Positions 40,601 through 49,019 of a stretch of DNA of 64,000 bases are shown piece after piece. Under the pieces are notes generated by a model that saw only the letters and a program-made list of their open reading frames with translations, ran no database searches and was not told the DNA's origin. The stretch is from Juglans regia (Eukaryota > Streptophyta > Magnoliopsida > Fagales > Juglandaceae): contig NC_049911.1 in NCBI RefSeq assembly GCF_001411555.2, positions 34,733,340-34,797,339 of the forward strand, in the 5' to 3' direction. The stretch's first letter is position 1. Each line of letters opens with the position of its first letter. A program made the translations under genes and the position numbers.

Positions 40601-43421
40601 AAATGTTAAATCCAATCAAATAATCGAGAGCACGCCGAGCAAGATAAGCATGAACCAAGTTTACATCAATTTCTCTTGGAGCTTCAAGAGCACTTTTGAT
40701 GGAGGACTCCGTTATTTCGTGAAAGACAACCCTTGCAATGTTAATGTCTTCACGTAAAGCATCCTGTTGCTGCAGCATCTCAATGATGTGCCAGGCAATA
40801 GCCTCTCCTTCACGGTCTGGATCTGATGCAAGGATAAGATTTTCTGCTCTGAGAAACAAGGCAACAGGAATGAGAAAATTCAGAAACAGAAAAGCACAAG
40901 TAAGGTAGAGATAATAATGAAAAACCACAAATAAAAACTAACAATACTAGCATAATACATCAGCATCACTAATTATTATGAAAATGACCACAAAAAGAAA
41001 AAACACCTCTCGCCTCAAACTTAAAATTAAACATAAGGTGATATGTATGACAAAAGATAAATGCTCCACTGTGCTTATGTTGTCTGTTCAATACTTCTGC
41101 TCTAGAATAGTTCAAGGTGATTGAAGGCAATGAGAACCATACCCACTTAGTGCAGCCTTGATGCTCTTCAGATGAGTCCAGGCGGCGGATGGGACCTCCC
41201 ACACCATGCTAAAGTCATCATCAGGCCGCACAGATCCTGACCTTGCAGCCAGGTCTCTTACATGACCATAGCTAGGCAATACTTCATACATATCACCAAG
41301 GTAGCCCTGAATAACCTTAGCCTTTGTTACAGACTCTACCACCACTACAGATTTCACAAGGGGGGAATATAGCTGTTTCAGTGTCTTTGGACCCTGATTA
41401 TTCAATTTGCCTCTCTCTTGTGAATTCTGTTTATTTGGTGACTTGTTAGCTGCTTTGATAGATTTCACCTTTCTACAAGAGTTCCCATTTCTCTCATTCA
41501 ACTGGGCTTTTATTGAAGCAGAACTATCAAGCACTTCCACATATGTTTTCCCAACTGAACTCTTCTGAAAAACTGAGGTGTTAGCTTAAATATTCTAATG
41601 AAATAAAGGACTTAACTTTGATGCGGTTACAACTTTTTTTATATAAATAAGTCAATTTGGTGATCCTACAAATTAGTAACAGCTAACCTCTAACGCCTGT
41701 GTGGAATTCTTGCCTCTTTTGCCAGCATTCGGTGTCTTTGCTTGAGAAGAACTTTGGGGTCCTTTTGCTTCAACTGCTTCTTCTGAAGCATTAGCAGCAA
41801 CTTTATGCACCTTGTTTTTCTTGCTTCTTGAGTGCTGCTTCTGTTTCCCATGAACTTCAGCGTTCTGATTATCATTTTTAACAGGAGAAATTGAAATATT
41901 TGATCCTAGCTTCACATCCTTACACCCATCTCCCACTAATTGTTCACTAGAAGTCATCATGTCGACATCTTTAGAGGCTGAAATATTCAAATTTGCAGCT
42001 GTTTTTTTCCTGTGAGCAGCCAATGCTTTTGCTCGTTTCCTGTGTTCACTAAATGGTTGGAAGCCCAAGGACTTCCCATCACCCTCTTTGCCACGAACAC
42101 CAACGTTTTCATATCTATTTGTTAAACTCGCATCTTGAGAAAAAAACCTTTGAGCCAAGCTTCCATACCTAGATAAACTCCTTCTGAAACCTCGGTTTAG
42201 AGACCCATAAATAACACTATTTAGAGGTGCCATGCAATTCAGGAACCCAGGTCTTAAGTGGAAAGTATCAAGAGAGCTTTGGAAAATATGAGAATCTGTC
42301 CCAGCCTTGGCATGATTAGTTGAGATCCTGCAAGATACTCTGTGTCTGTCAAACTTAAGCTGAGACGCTCTTCTGTATCTGTTGCCATTACCAACGCTAA
42401 ATGGAGAACAAGGTAAGTAGGTGCTTGGGTTCGCACAGAGTCCCCTGTGCTGCAGCTGTAACAAAAACCACACAGCAATACAAGAATATTCTGCATCAAA
42501 TGTGGATGGACATAATAGCACCGCAATTTTCTTTTTTATAGGTAATAAGAGATTTTATTCCAAGTAAATAGGCATAACTCAAGTACACAGGAAGTATACA
42601 AGAGAATACACCTAAATAAAAACTAAAGCAAAATAGAATTAAAATAAAGTATTACAAATATTCATATCCCTCACTAGATTGTTCACCCAAAAATTTAAAT
42701 TGCTAAAGAAAAAATCCCTAAATTCCCCCATTGTGCGTTCACAATCTTCAAAGCACCTCCCATTTCTCTCAAGCCATAGACACCAGACAAACACGAAGGA
42801 ATCATCCTCCACTCAGCTTTATTGCCTCCACATGGATCAGAATAGGACCATGTGAAATCTATGTGAGAGAAAACAGAATGTTTGCTTTGAAAATTTTAAA
42901 TTCCAGAAAGGGGAAAAAAGATAGTTGTTTTCCCAAATCACTCGGTTTTTCAAACATCTACTGGCCAGAATAACCTTTTCAGGAGTCTTACTTGAAGTTA
43001 CAAGCGAGCTCTGACGGGTATATCAGAGGAAATTGCAACAGTAACAGAAAATCACACGTTGAAGAAACGATTATACCAAGGTATTCTGGGTGTTATAGAC
43101 GCATTAACTAGACAATTATTATAAGATGAATGCCATCTTAATCATGTAGCAGCTACCAATCGTAAACTGATGCTGTAAAAGTAAAGGAACCAATATCGGA
43201 CCCTGGTTTCCGAGATAACAAAGTAAAGGAAATCGACCTAACTAACTCAGCAAGGTGATAAAGAAAGAGCGAAGGGAGAATGATTGGGTAACCTTGGACA
43301 TTGAGTTGAGTCGAGGAGATGAAGCAGTGGAAGGTTTTGAGAACACGGACGAAGAGAAAGTGGCAGTGCTGACCAATAACGATTTCCTCTGTAGATTAAT
43401 CATCGTCAGCGGCGGTTTCAT
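19654..43421 (-). CDS. Bacterial-type DNA topoisomerase I (type IA), organelle-targeted, 1177 aa
   Basis: Relaxes negatively supercoiled DNA by single-strand passage; plant homologues are organellar. Twenty-two exons, high to low: 43293-43421, 41688-42455, 41143-41564, 40194-40848, 39616-39702, 33282-33328, 32936-33045, 32710-32810, 32422-32514, 30431-30514, 30004-30087, 28566-28634, 27772-27831, 25637-25708, 25176-25283, 25015-25091, 22887-22970, 22617-22725, 22407-22496, 21288-21353, 21107-21202 and 19654-19776; all phases close. The N-terminus is Ser/Arg-rich, acid-poor and transit-peptide-like, followed by a long basic low-complexity region to ~370. Toprim: VVVVES (catalytic Glu ~376) and SDPDREGEA (~448-456). 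Catalytic Tyr ~680 in [15 protein letters not shown] and IGRPSTY follow. A C4 zinc ribbon is at ~987-1016 (CPSC ... C-x5-C), then Toprim C-terminal repeats ([12 protein letters not shown]). Nearly half of the transcribed length is repeat-laden intron. The start is the first ATG giving the targeting-like N-terminus. Confidence 0.95.
20613..20626 (+). mobile_element. 14-bp micro-insertion with perfect 15-bp duplication
   Basis: CTTATCAAAATAAA lies between two perfect copies of GTTTGTACCTTCCAA (20598-20612 and 20627-20641). CTTATCAAAA is the last part of the LINE 3' end. Topoisomerase last intron. Confidence 0.7.
21822..21990 (-). mobile_element. SINE-like, tRNA-derived repeat
   Basis: Read on the minus strand it begins GGTGCAACCTAGTGGTCAAA, an A-box-like pol III start, and continues to GGTTTGGTTCGCACTAGG, a B-box-like motif. 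It is surrounded by AT-rich intron. No clear target-site duplication was defined. Alternative: another low-copy dispersed repeat. Confidence 0.5.
22287..22325. repeat. Compound GT/AT microsatellite
   Basis: A run of GT units passing into AT units, in a topoisomerase intron. Confidence 0.9.
23186..23295. repeat. Dispersed repeat, LTR-like fragment
   Basis: Contains ACAATTGGAGCCCTATTGGA, then AAGAACTTCTCATTCCCAAG and CAATGTGGGATCTCATACAC. Related text recurs at 52560-52682 and partly at 52395-52485. The block resembles the ATGTGGGAT stretch common in plant LTR or TRIM ends, but no LTR boundaries are seen. Confidence 0.5.
23705..24242 (+). mobile_element. 5'-truncated LINE fragment (zf-RVT region)
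   Basis: Encodes the C-terminal Zn-binding region of a plant LINE ORF2 ([40 protein letters not shown]), then the standard tail with GTATAC, CTTGGGCTCTTGCC and GATCAATAAAA plus A run. TTAGTGAT occurs just upstream (~23680) and just after the A tail (~24249), a probable target-site duplication. Antisense to the topoisomerase intron that holds it. Confidence 0.85.
24370..24746. mobile_element. MITE with TIRs and 9-bp target-site duplication
   Basis: Terminal inverted repeats: left CAGTGTTTTTAATCTCGTAC, right (reverse complement) CAATGTTTTGAATACCGTAC. Flanks are ATCTAAAGC and ATCTGAAGC, a 9-bp duplication with one mismatch, which fits a MULE-type element (hAT would give 8 bp). The interior has nested inverted GTACCG/CGGTAC blocks and AT-rich core. 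No coding capacity. Confidence 0.75.
25395..25488 (+). mobile_element. LINE 3'-end insertion
   Basis: Tail signature: AACTAGGTGTTTCCTTTGTA, TACTCCTGTGTACTTAG, GCCTATTTCTTTAATAAAAC, ACCTATAAAAAAA. Imperfect AGAGATAA-GTA repeats on both sides suggest a duplicated target. In a topoisomerase intron, antisense. Confidence 0.7.
25985..26600 (+). mobile_element. Decayed LINE ORF2 C-terminal fragment
   Basis: Translated in pieces it gives [32 protein letters not shown] and ICLLWCI, matching the zf-RVT end of the LINE ORF2s in this window, with several stops and indels. Ends near TAGGTGTCTTCTCTTGTATA without an A tail. In the topoisomerase intron between exons 13 and 14, antisense. Confidence 0.75.
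27020..27244. mobile_element. 225-bp MITE with 16-bp perfect TIR
   Basis: Left end GGGCAGGTTTGGGGGG, right end CCCCCCAAACCTGCCC, perfect inverted repeats. The interior is TGAGATGAG-rich with repeated GATTTGAAAAAGTT units, similar to the element at 59627-59828. No coding capacity. Target duplication not resolved. Confidence 0.78.
28247..28413 (-). mobile_element. SINE with perfect 11-bp target-site duplication
   Basis: On the minus strand it starts at a B-box-like GATTCAAATCCCC, continues TTGGGTGCAAACAATC, and ends GGTGCCAAATTAAAAAAAA. Flanked by perfect CCTAAGAACAT at 28236-28246 and 28414-28424. GGGTGCAAACAATC is shared with the SINE at 46391, so both are one family; this copy is 5'-truncated, having lost the A box. 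Confidence 0.8.
28800..28910 (-). mobile_element. LINE 3'-end insertion
   Basis: Complement of the LINE tail: TTTTTATAAGTAATAAAAC, then CCAAGTACACAGGAAGTATA. Same strand as the topoisomerase gene whose intron holds it. No clear target duplication. Confidence 0.7.
29081..29108 (-). mobile_element. 28-bp LINE-tail micro-insertion
   Basis: T-rich CTTTTTTTTCTTTTGATAGG followed by GTACATAG, between ACAAGGCCATCAAC (29067-29080) and GCAAAGCCATCAAC (29109-29122), a near-perfect direct repeat. Confidence 0.6.
30801..30818 (-). mobile_element. 18-bp micro-insertion with perfect 19-bp duplication
   Basis: TTTTTTTTTTATAAGTAA lies between two perfect copies of ATGTCAAAGCCAAATACAT (30782-30800 and 30819-30837). 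On the minus strand the insert is TTACTTAT plus A10, exactly the final bases of the LINE 3' end. Confidence 0.85.
31285..31900. repeat. GC-richer repeat-like block in topoisomerase intron 9
   Basis: Starts with CGG/CCG-rich text (ACCGGC, AACCGGCCGAAACC), contains an inverted repeat GTTTCACTTAAGTGAGTGAAAC-like hairpin (~31470-31491) and a CAACGGCGCCGTTT palindrome (~31538). Composition is unlike the surrounding AT-rich intron. Probably a non-autonomous element; the short frames at 31623-31890 show no family resemblance. Confidence 0.45.
31933..31990 (-). mobile_element. 58-bp LINE-tail micro-insertion
   Basis: T run then TGATAAGTAAAATAAAATTT. Perfect 15-bp direct repeat GTGCAGAAATAAATT at 31918-31932 and 31991-32005. 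On the minus strand the end reads TTTTACTTATCAAAAAA. Confidence 0.82.
33584..37209 (-). pseudogene. LINE ORF2: endonuclease-reverse transcriptase, one nonsense and one frameshift
   Basis: Starts [14 protein letters not shown] at 37209, overlapping the ORF1 stop. The AP-type endonuclease has [19 protein letters not shown] and GSDHFPI. A TAG at 37030-37032 interrupts it in frame (context [19 protein letters not shown]), and the frame then continues as 1055 aa to 33820. The RT domain shows [42 protein letters not shown] and the FADD catalytic motif. The C-terminal zf-RVT ([18 protein letters not shown]) runs into a frameshift near 33860; the other frame carries on ([10 protein letters not shown] ... 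[14 protein letters not shown]) to a stop at 33584. Only two lesions suggest a fairly recent insertion. It is probably not able to make full ORF2 protein. Confidence 0.93.
37199..38800 (-). CDS. LINE ORF1 (nucleic-acid-binding accessory protein), N-terminus uncertain
   Basis: About 530 codons open, ending [11 protein letters not shown]. The first part ([39 protein letters not shown]) resembles the conserved block found near the middle of plant LINE ORF1 proteins; the rest is low-complexity, Ser/Glu/Gly-rich. The frame at 38800 begins with TTG, and the first ATG is ~45 codons later (GMGWRK), so the true start and N-terminal domain may be missing by 5' truncation. Stop overlaps the ORF2 start by 11 bases. 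Function is inferred from position. Confidence 0.75.
   Translation of the reverse strand: MCKRDGNRGYIVQKGSNPRGSFLALVEYSGGGRRSFIFIPGERDGMGWRKLAVVVREVGNKGAQGRGPPSSSTEARSYKEVVQTPRVVSNLASVELNRVGEVTGLVEAQRREGDGRGVSGQNDLSMLSDLRDMQIALEEMAVKVKGLIRCVLGKEIMGSNSGLGSGPESDLVKQGTEALGVGQERRPKGKGQSTQGIRPESNQPKGLTWRKKSQVGVDSETGGPVPPWPAKPQTTTSKVIEALTEEQPQVAGSVKHGEVNPGSSVARSETNALDSVQTWSTAVDTEIPTSITRSRGDSDRNKGKTVSVQSRDTVTEPILVQTLPAMSQKESIGSLEASDGLMLGSYSDCIGKMISAQTRDSVVEPQLIPPLAQIELEASGELMLINHVMDREAGEIIEADEGHNEVLTSMVEGGNCLVSEPELVVAVYEEEMDSSSPLQMTPLQMVSEESSDWVFKQVEKIQSCVGLFYDGYEEQLRALLVAIEAGRSTVEQSSVKKKRELRRLHCSINYDNKEGTSGRSRSKGREVIFVNEA
38915..39000 (-). mobile_element. LINE 3'-end fragment
   Basis: Complement of the LINE tail (TTTATAAGTAAAAGGCACAA, CAAGTACACAAGAAGTATAC). 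Lies 90 bases beyond the right end of the large LINE. Confidence 0.65.
39047..39245 (+). mobile_element. LINE RT-domain fragment
   Basis: Encodes [35 protein letters not shown] and [16 protein letters not shown]: the RT palm start of a LINE related to those at 33481 and 53430. Truncated at both ends; antisense to the topoisomerase. Confidence 0.85.
39826..39900 (-). mobile_element. LINE 3'-end fragment
   Basis: Complement of the tail: CAATTTTATTGAAAGTGC, then CACAACCAAGTACAAGGACG and GTATACAATAGAAGGCACCC. In the topoisomerase intron between exons 4 and 5. Confidence 0.6.
42530..42850 (-). mobile_element. 5'-truncated LINE, zf-RVT end and tail
   Basis: A/T tail at ~42530, tail signature (AAGTACACAGGAAGTATACA), then on the minus strand a decayed zf-RVT C-terminus (frames give [19 protein letters not shown] and related text). 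In topoisomerase intron 1, sense orientation. Confidence 0.75.
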
Positions 43422-44739
43422 TCGTTTGCCATTCTTTCAATTCTTATTTTCTGCTTCGGCTTTATCACTTGGGGCGAGGGTTTACTTGGGGCACGATAGA
43501 GAGAGGCTAGATAGAGAGAGGGAGAGGGAGGCAGAAGGCTGATAAGGGTTTTGGGTGGGGTTTTACTTGGGGCTGTGCTGTGCTGAGTTGGGTCATGGGT
43601 GTACTTTTTTACCGTGCGCAAGATAGACGCTCTTTTTTGTTTTTCTTTTTTCCGTTTTTCCCCTTTCACCCCTCCCCCGCGCCTCTCCAGTCTCCCCCCA
43701 TCGCCCCCTCGCCCCCTCCCTTTCCCAAACCCCCGCGACCCAAGCCCCCCAGACCCCCCATCCTTGCAGCCCAGCGCCGCCGCTAGTCCCCGTTGATATT
43801 GACGTCGATGCACCGCCAGGTATTTCTCTCTCTCTCTCTCTCTCTCGCTCGCTCGCTCTCTCTCTCCACTTTCGATCTTGTTGTAGATTTATTTATTTTT
43901 GGATTATTCTGGGACTTCTGCAAATACGTGGCTGCTCATATTTCAAACGAAGCACTAAATCCCAAGTCCATAAAAAAGCAACAGGGTTGCGCGAGCTCGA
44001 ACCACTGGGGAAGTAGATTAGAGCAAGGGTGAGTGCGTGGCTTCCGAATATAAGTATAAAACAAGGAAACAAATGGAAAATTTTTCCACTCTCCTCTAAT
44101 TGCAGTCTTTAATTTCACCATCTATTCTGGTGGATAAAAAAACCTAGTCGAGAGATTACGAAGAACCCAAAAACAGGCTTGCAATGAACTTATAGCTTAT
44201 TGCTTACAGATAGGACCGTTACCCCATAAACCCCCCAAGGGCATGAGAGACACTTTGAAAATCAATGTGTAAAGCAAATAGGCTTTCAGTTTCTTGCTTT
44301 TGGTGATTGGAGCTTAAAGGTTATTGTATATTTTTTTCTTAAATCTGAATTCTGCTCACACTTCTTCTCTGTTTTTGCCCGTGATTGTGTGTGTTTGCTG
44401 GGGCTTCAACTTAATGGCATACTCTGCATATTGTTTCCGTTTTCTTCGTGACATGGGTAATCATTATAAATGTTGAGATCCTCAATTTACCGCACATTGA
44501 GAACTTGTAATTTGTTTGCATTAAAATTTTGGTTACTGGCCATTTTTTGGAATAGGAATATCAATGAGAGAATGTTTTTGCATTTTCCCAGTTTTTTGTT
44601 AAAACAAGTGCACTTTCCTCTTGCTATAATAACGATAGTCTATGCTTTTTTGGGCGCTGTGTGTATTTAGTGTAGGTGAATTTGAAGATTTTCACAAAGG
44701 TTGCTGAATTATACTCCTGCTAATTCTCTGTAAAGGGTG
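43422..44739. promoter_or_regulatory. Divergent promoter region, topoisomerase (-) and CHERP-like (+)
   Basis: The start codons are 1.3 kb apart on opposite strands. A purine tract (GA-rich, 43495-43540) and a CT/CGCT repeat (43819-43868) lie in it. A pyrimidine- and C-rich stretch (43630-43790) probably forms the CHERP 5' UTR; CACCGCCAG|GTATTT at ~43810 is a plausible 5' UTR donor, with the intron ending just before the ATG at 44740. Splice and promoter sites are inferred. Confidence 0.5.
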
Positions 44740-47700
44740 ATGGATCGACAGCCTCATGATTACGCATCAGCCTCTGCTATGGCATATGCCCAACAGCAGC
44801 GACAACCCCCAAGCATGCAACAGCAACAACAGTTTGGATTTCCTCCACAGCACCAGCAATTTCCTCCATCAGTGCATGGTCCTCCTTTCCTACCCCCACA
44901 TCCCTCTCTCCAACAATTCCCGTATCACCCCCAAATGCAGCAGCTCCATCCGCATCCTCCACCCCATCCTCACCTTCTTCATCTTCAACAGCAACAGCAG
45001 GCACCGCCAGCTTTCCCCCCTCATTTACCCTCTCCTCTCATTCCTCCACAGTTTCATGGTCCATATGATGCAGCTCCACCCCCAGCTGCTCCACCTTCCG
45101 ATCCGGAGCTTCATAAGCGCATCGAAAAACTTGTTGAGTATGCTGCCAAGAACGGCCCTGAATTTGAAGCTATGATTCGTGAAAAGCAGCAAGAGAATCC
45201 TGACTATGGTTTTCTCTTTGGCGGGGAGGGGCATGGGTACTACCGTTACAGGCTTTGGTTAGCTACACATCCTCCAGGTGGTCCCTTCAATCCTCCTTTT
45301 GCATCATCGTCTATACCTATGATGCATCCTCCCCCTTTAAATGCTCCCCCAATGAATGCCGCAGCTGCAGGTGTTGGGGCATCAGCTACAGTGCTGGGTG
45401 CTCCTCAATTGCACCAACCTCCTTTTCCCTCATTCTACGAGCAGCCACAGCACCATCAGCATTCACAGTCTTTTGGGATTCATGGTCGACCAGATTATGA
45501 CCAGTCATCCAAGTCTTTCAGGGGTCTTTCTGGACCACTTCCATCTGATGTTGCAATGGAGCTCAATAGTGTGCTTAACAATCTAAATGGTACGAAAGAG
45601 TCAATTAAGGGTGCCAAAAACTGGTTCATGCAGAGATCCCCATTTGCACCCGCACTGGCTGAGGCACTTAGAGAACGAATTTTTGTCCTAGATGATTCTG
45701 AGAGGCAACTGCATATAATATACCTTGCAAATGACATTCTTTTTGACAGGTAACATTCTATGGCTGCACAAATAATGTTTTTTTTATATGTGTAAAAATA
45801 TATTAATAGGCGTAACCAAGTACACGGTGTATACAAGTTGGCTGCACAAATAATGGTTTTTTTTTTATATGAGTAAAATTTTATTAATAGGCATAACCAA
45901 GTATACAAGTTGTATACAAGATGGCTGCACAAATGATGTTGTCTTTTAGAATCATGATTTCAACTCATGCAGTTTTCCCCCCAACATTTTGCTCATATAT
46001 ATTTTTTCCTCCCTGCTAACAAAGTGTTAAGGCTATTGATTTTTGGATCTTCATCAACCATACTTCTCTAGAGAGCTCTAGTAGAAGCATATTATTGCCC
46101 CGTTTTCGACCTTCTTTTGGTGGGGGTGTTGTTATGGCTTTGTTCATTGTCCATAAGGAAACCTGAACACTACTCGAGTTTATGGTTGGTGAGCTATTAT
46201 TATTAACAATACCTAACAAAGATGCTTTTATTACCATTTTAGTTAGCTGATTAGAACAAGAATTGTGGATATTCGTCAAATTTGGCCCGCATCCTTGCAA
46301 CATTGATAGCAATGACGGTGTAGGGAATAAAAACCAAGTCTTCGAACCTTTAAGTCTACTTGTCTTTTTTTCTTACTTATAAAAAGTCATCCGAACCCCA
46401 AGGGGTTGGCCCAAGTGGTGAACGCCTTGGTCTTGGGGTATCACTCACTTCAAGGTCCAAGATTCAACACCTCATGGGTGCAAACAATCCTTTGGGGCCA
46501 CACCTCTTGGTGAAAAGCCAGCGATTTAACCAGTTTCGTGTAGGAAAACTTTCGAGAGTGCAGTGCACAGGACCAGGGTTTACTCTACAGGGGTGGACCC
46601 AAAGGGCCCTGCCTTGGAGAGGTTCCCTGACATAAAAAAAAAAATGTCCTTGTCATCCATCAAATCTGTTTTCCACCATGAAGTTGGCTGTTCAACTTCG
46701 GATTCTCTGAGTGTTTTCCCTAGAAACCACCACAACTCAGTATCAGAAGCTCCCTTAAGATAATCCCATGGAGTTTCTTCAGCTTGGATTTCTTGATTGG
46801 GAAGTGCACCCCTGAGTCCGAATCCTATTCTGGCTTTGTTTGGTGGCCACCCTTAGGGACCTAGCTTAGGTAGTCTTCTCTTATTTTCCCTAATGTCCAT
46901 GGTAGTTCTGCTTTGAGAAAGGAACACCAGCTGAGCATCATATTCTTGCCAAATTATGTTTAGGACAGGAGATTGCCTATGGCTGGAATAGTTGGTGCAC
47001 AAAGGGCTCTTACATTGACAATCAAAAAGAAAAGAGTAGAAAAAACCCTTAAATTGACACAAATTACATCGAACTTGTGCTTCCACCTCCCAGAAAGTGC
47101 AATCGCATACACAGCATAGAGGGTGGGAATGCCCAACTATGTGGAAGAAGAGAAAGATCATAATTCCACGAAACTCCGAGAAATTTAAATTATTGTATGC
47201 ACTATGCAACCATCCAAACAAAAGAAAATTGTTTGTTCATAATTTGAACACTGTATCCACACAATTTCCCAAGTCTCGAGCATTACATTCCCTATAAATA
47301 CACCAGATCAAACACAAAGGAACCAAAGCCAACAAGCCATCATTTCCACCACCCGCTGTGACATGACCTATCCAATCTCAAAGGTACATAACATCAAGTT
47401 CAAAACTTTAGATGTTGAAGATGAACTGTAGTCATTTATTGAATTTTGCTCTTTAACATGATGCAGTAAAAAGATGGACCTCTTCTTGGAGGCGAACCAC
47501 TTCTTTCAAGTTCTAAGGGATGCGTACTCATGCCAAAATTTTGTCATAGCTCACCTATCTTCACCTTGTAATGAGCATCGAAAACTAGTGTCGACTATTA
47601 TGCTTGTTCCCTAGTTTCTCAATTTTTAGTTAGATGCATTTTGTTTCATGGTTTACATATATTAGTCTTGCTTTTACTTGTAAAAAAAAAATTAATATTG

Positions 47701-49019
47701 CTTTGCAAAATTTTCAGCTTGCTACGGAGGACAAGCCCCGACCTTGATAATGAAGCCCTTGCATTTGTACCTGTTATAGGTTCCATGCTCAGGAGGATTT
47801 ATCACAACCCTCAGAACAAGGAGGAAAATCAGACAAGGTTACAGAAGATTTTAGAGTTGTGGGCTTCCAAAGATATTTTTGATCAGAATACTATCGACGA
47901 TCTTAAGGGTGAGATGATTGCTGGACCACCAACTAATTCTTTTCCAGGGCTTCCAACCACCAGTGGTTCAGCAGATCCGGCTGCTGGTAAGCTATGCTTT
48001 TCTCCCCCGCTCTCTCTAACTTACTCTCTCAAATCATCAAAGCCATGCCAAAGCTGGTGCTTTTGCCATGTAATAAACCTGGGGTTGAGGCAATTTTACT
48101 ACCCCCATCCTCCCCATCCCATTCCAAAACCCCTTCTATGTTTCTGTTATTTTTTAGGGGCAGCAGGACTGGGTTTCTTTTGGTTCAACGCAGGCGCCTA
48201 GATTTGTCTATGCATATGTCTCTATAAATAAAGAATGCTATAAATTGCACTTAATTTTCATTTCATGCAGTATTGCCACAGCATTCAACAAACCATAACA
48301 TCCAGCAGTGGCTACCTGATAGGAATTTACCAGATCAAGAACTTCCTGATAAACATGCAGCCTCTGCCCAAGCCATTCCACCATCTCTAGCAACCAATCA
48401 ATTTCTTCCAAACTCAGGCTCCAGTGGTGCTTTTATGGGGTCCATGACCATATCAGCTTCTGTTCAACCTGCAAACCAACAGCCCACACCCCATTTATTG
48501 CCAGGCCCAACTGCTGGCAATGGTGAAAAATTGCCACCATATCCTTTGTTTCCACCTGGTCTTATTCCTGGAATGGTCAGAAAGATGCAGATTGGTAGCG
48601 GGGTGCCCTACTCTCCCATGAGCCCGTTGGACATACCAACTGTAATTCCTCCATCCAATGTTCCTCAATCTGAAATTCTTGATAGTGTGTCGAAATTCTT
48701 CAAAGACATTGGAGAGATTAACCCTTCTGAAGGGCCCATTAATGCTGATTCAAGAGATGAAGATGAGTATGAGAGAGAACCTGCAATACGCAAGGGAGGA
48801 GCTTGCATCCCTCCTCCCCCGAACCTGCAGGTGGACCCTGAGACGGGGGCATATGCTGATGGAAGTGTAGATCGGAAGTCAGGATCAGGAAGGTTGGGAC
48901 TTGGTGCCACAGCTAATCCAAATGAAGCGAGTCAATATGATGACGTTTATACCTCCTACAGGAAACAAAGAAGCACCACCTATCACTCATCCATGAGTGC
49001 AAGAGCTGCAGTGAAGTAA
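44740..49019 (+). CDS. SURP and CID domain protein, CHERP-like splicing factor, 675 aa
   Basis: Nuclear protein likely to act with U2 snRNP-associated splicing factors and RNA polymerase II. Three coding exons: 44740-45749, 47718-47986 and 48271-49019; phases close. Residues 1-120 are Gln/Pro/His-rich. A SURP module lies at ~123-180 ([20 protein letters not shown] ... [10 protein letters not shown]). A CID (RPR/ENTH-VHS-like) lies at ~275-400: [35 protein letters not shown], and after the intron LLRRTSPD and [17 protein letters not shown] Pro-rich middle follows, then [20 protein letters not shown] at the C-terminus. Metazoan CHERP has a C-terminal G-patch and RS region; neither is seen here. 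The start is the ATG at 44740. Introns contain SINE and LINE-tail insertions. Other plant SURP/CID proteins with an RRM (SR140 type) are an alternative family, but no RRM is present. Confidence 0.87.
45778..45839 (-). mobile_element. 62-bp LINE-tail micro-insertion, first of two at one site
   Basis: T run, ATATTAATAGGCGTAACCAA, then GTACACGGTGTATAC. Flanked by GGCTGCACAAATAATG at 45762-45777 and 45840-45855 (perfect 16 bp). Confidence 0.8.
45856..45922 (-). mobile_element. 67-bp LINE-tail micro-insertion, second at the same site
   Basis: T run, ATTTTATTAATAGGCATAAC, then CAAGTATACAAGTTGTATAC. Flanked by GGCTGCACAAATAATG (45840-45855) and GGCTGCACAAATGATG (45923-45938). Confidence 0.8.
46391..46644 (+). 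mobile_element. SINE, tRNA-derived, with A tail
   Basis: A-box-like GGTTGGCCCAAGTGGTGAAC near the start and B-box-like AAGATTCAACACC ~70 bases later, then GGGTGCAAACAATCC and an A run at 46634-46644. The inner segment is shared with the SINE at 28247. In CHERP intron 1. A weak GTCATCC repeat flanks it. Confidence 0.72.

Noticed and set aside
44777..45004. Acidic minus-strand frame opposite the CHERP Pro/Gln-rich exon
   Set aside because: A by-product of CCN/CAN repeats read backwards.
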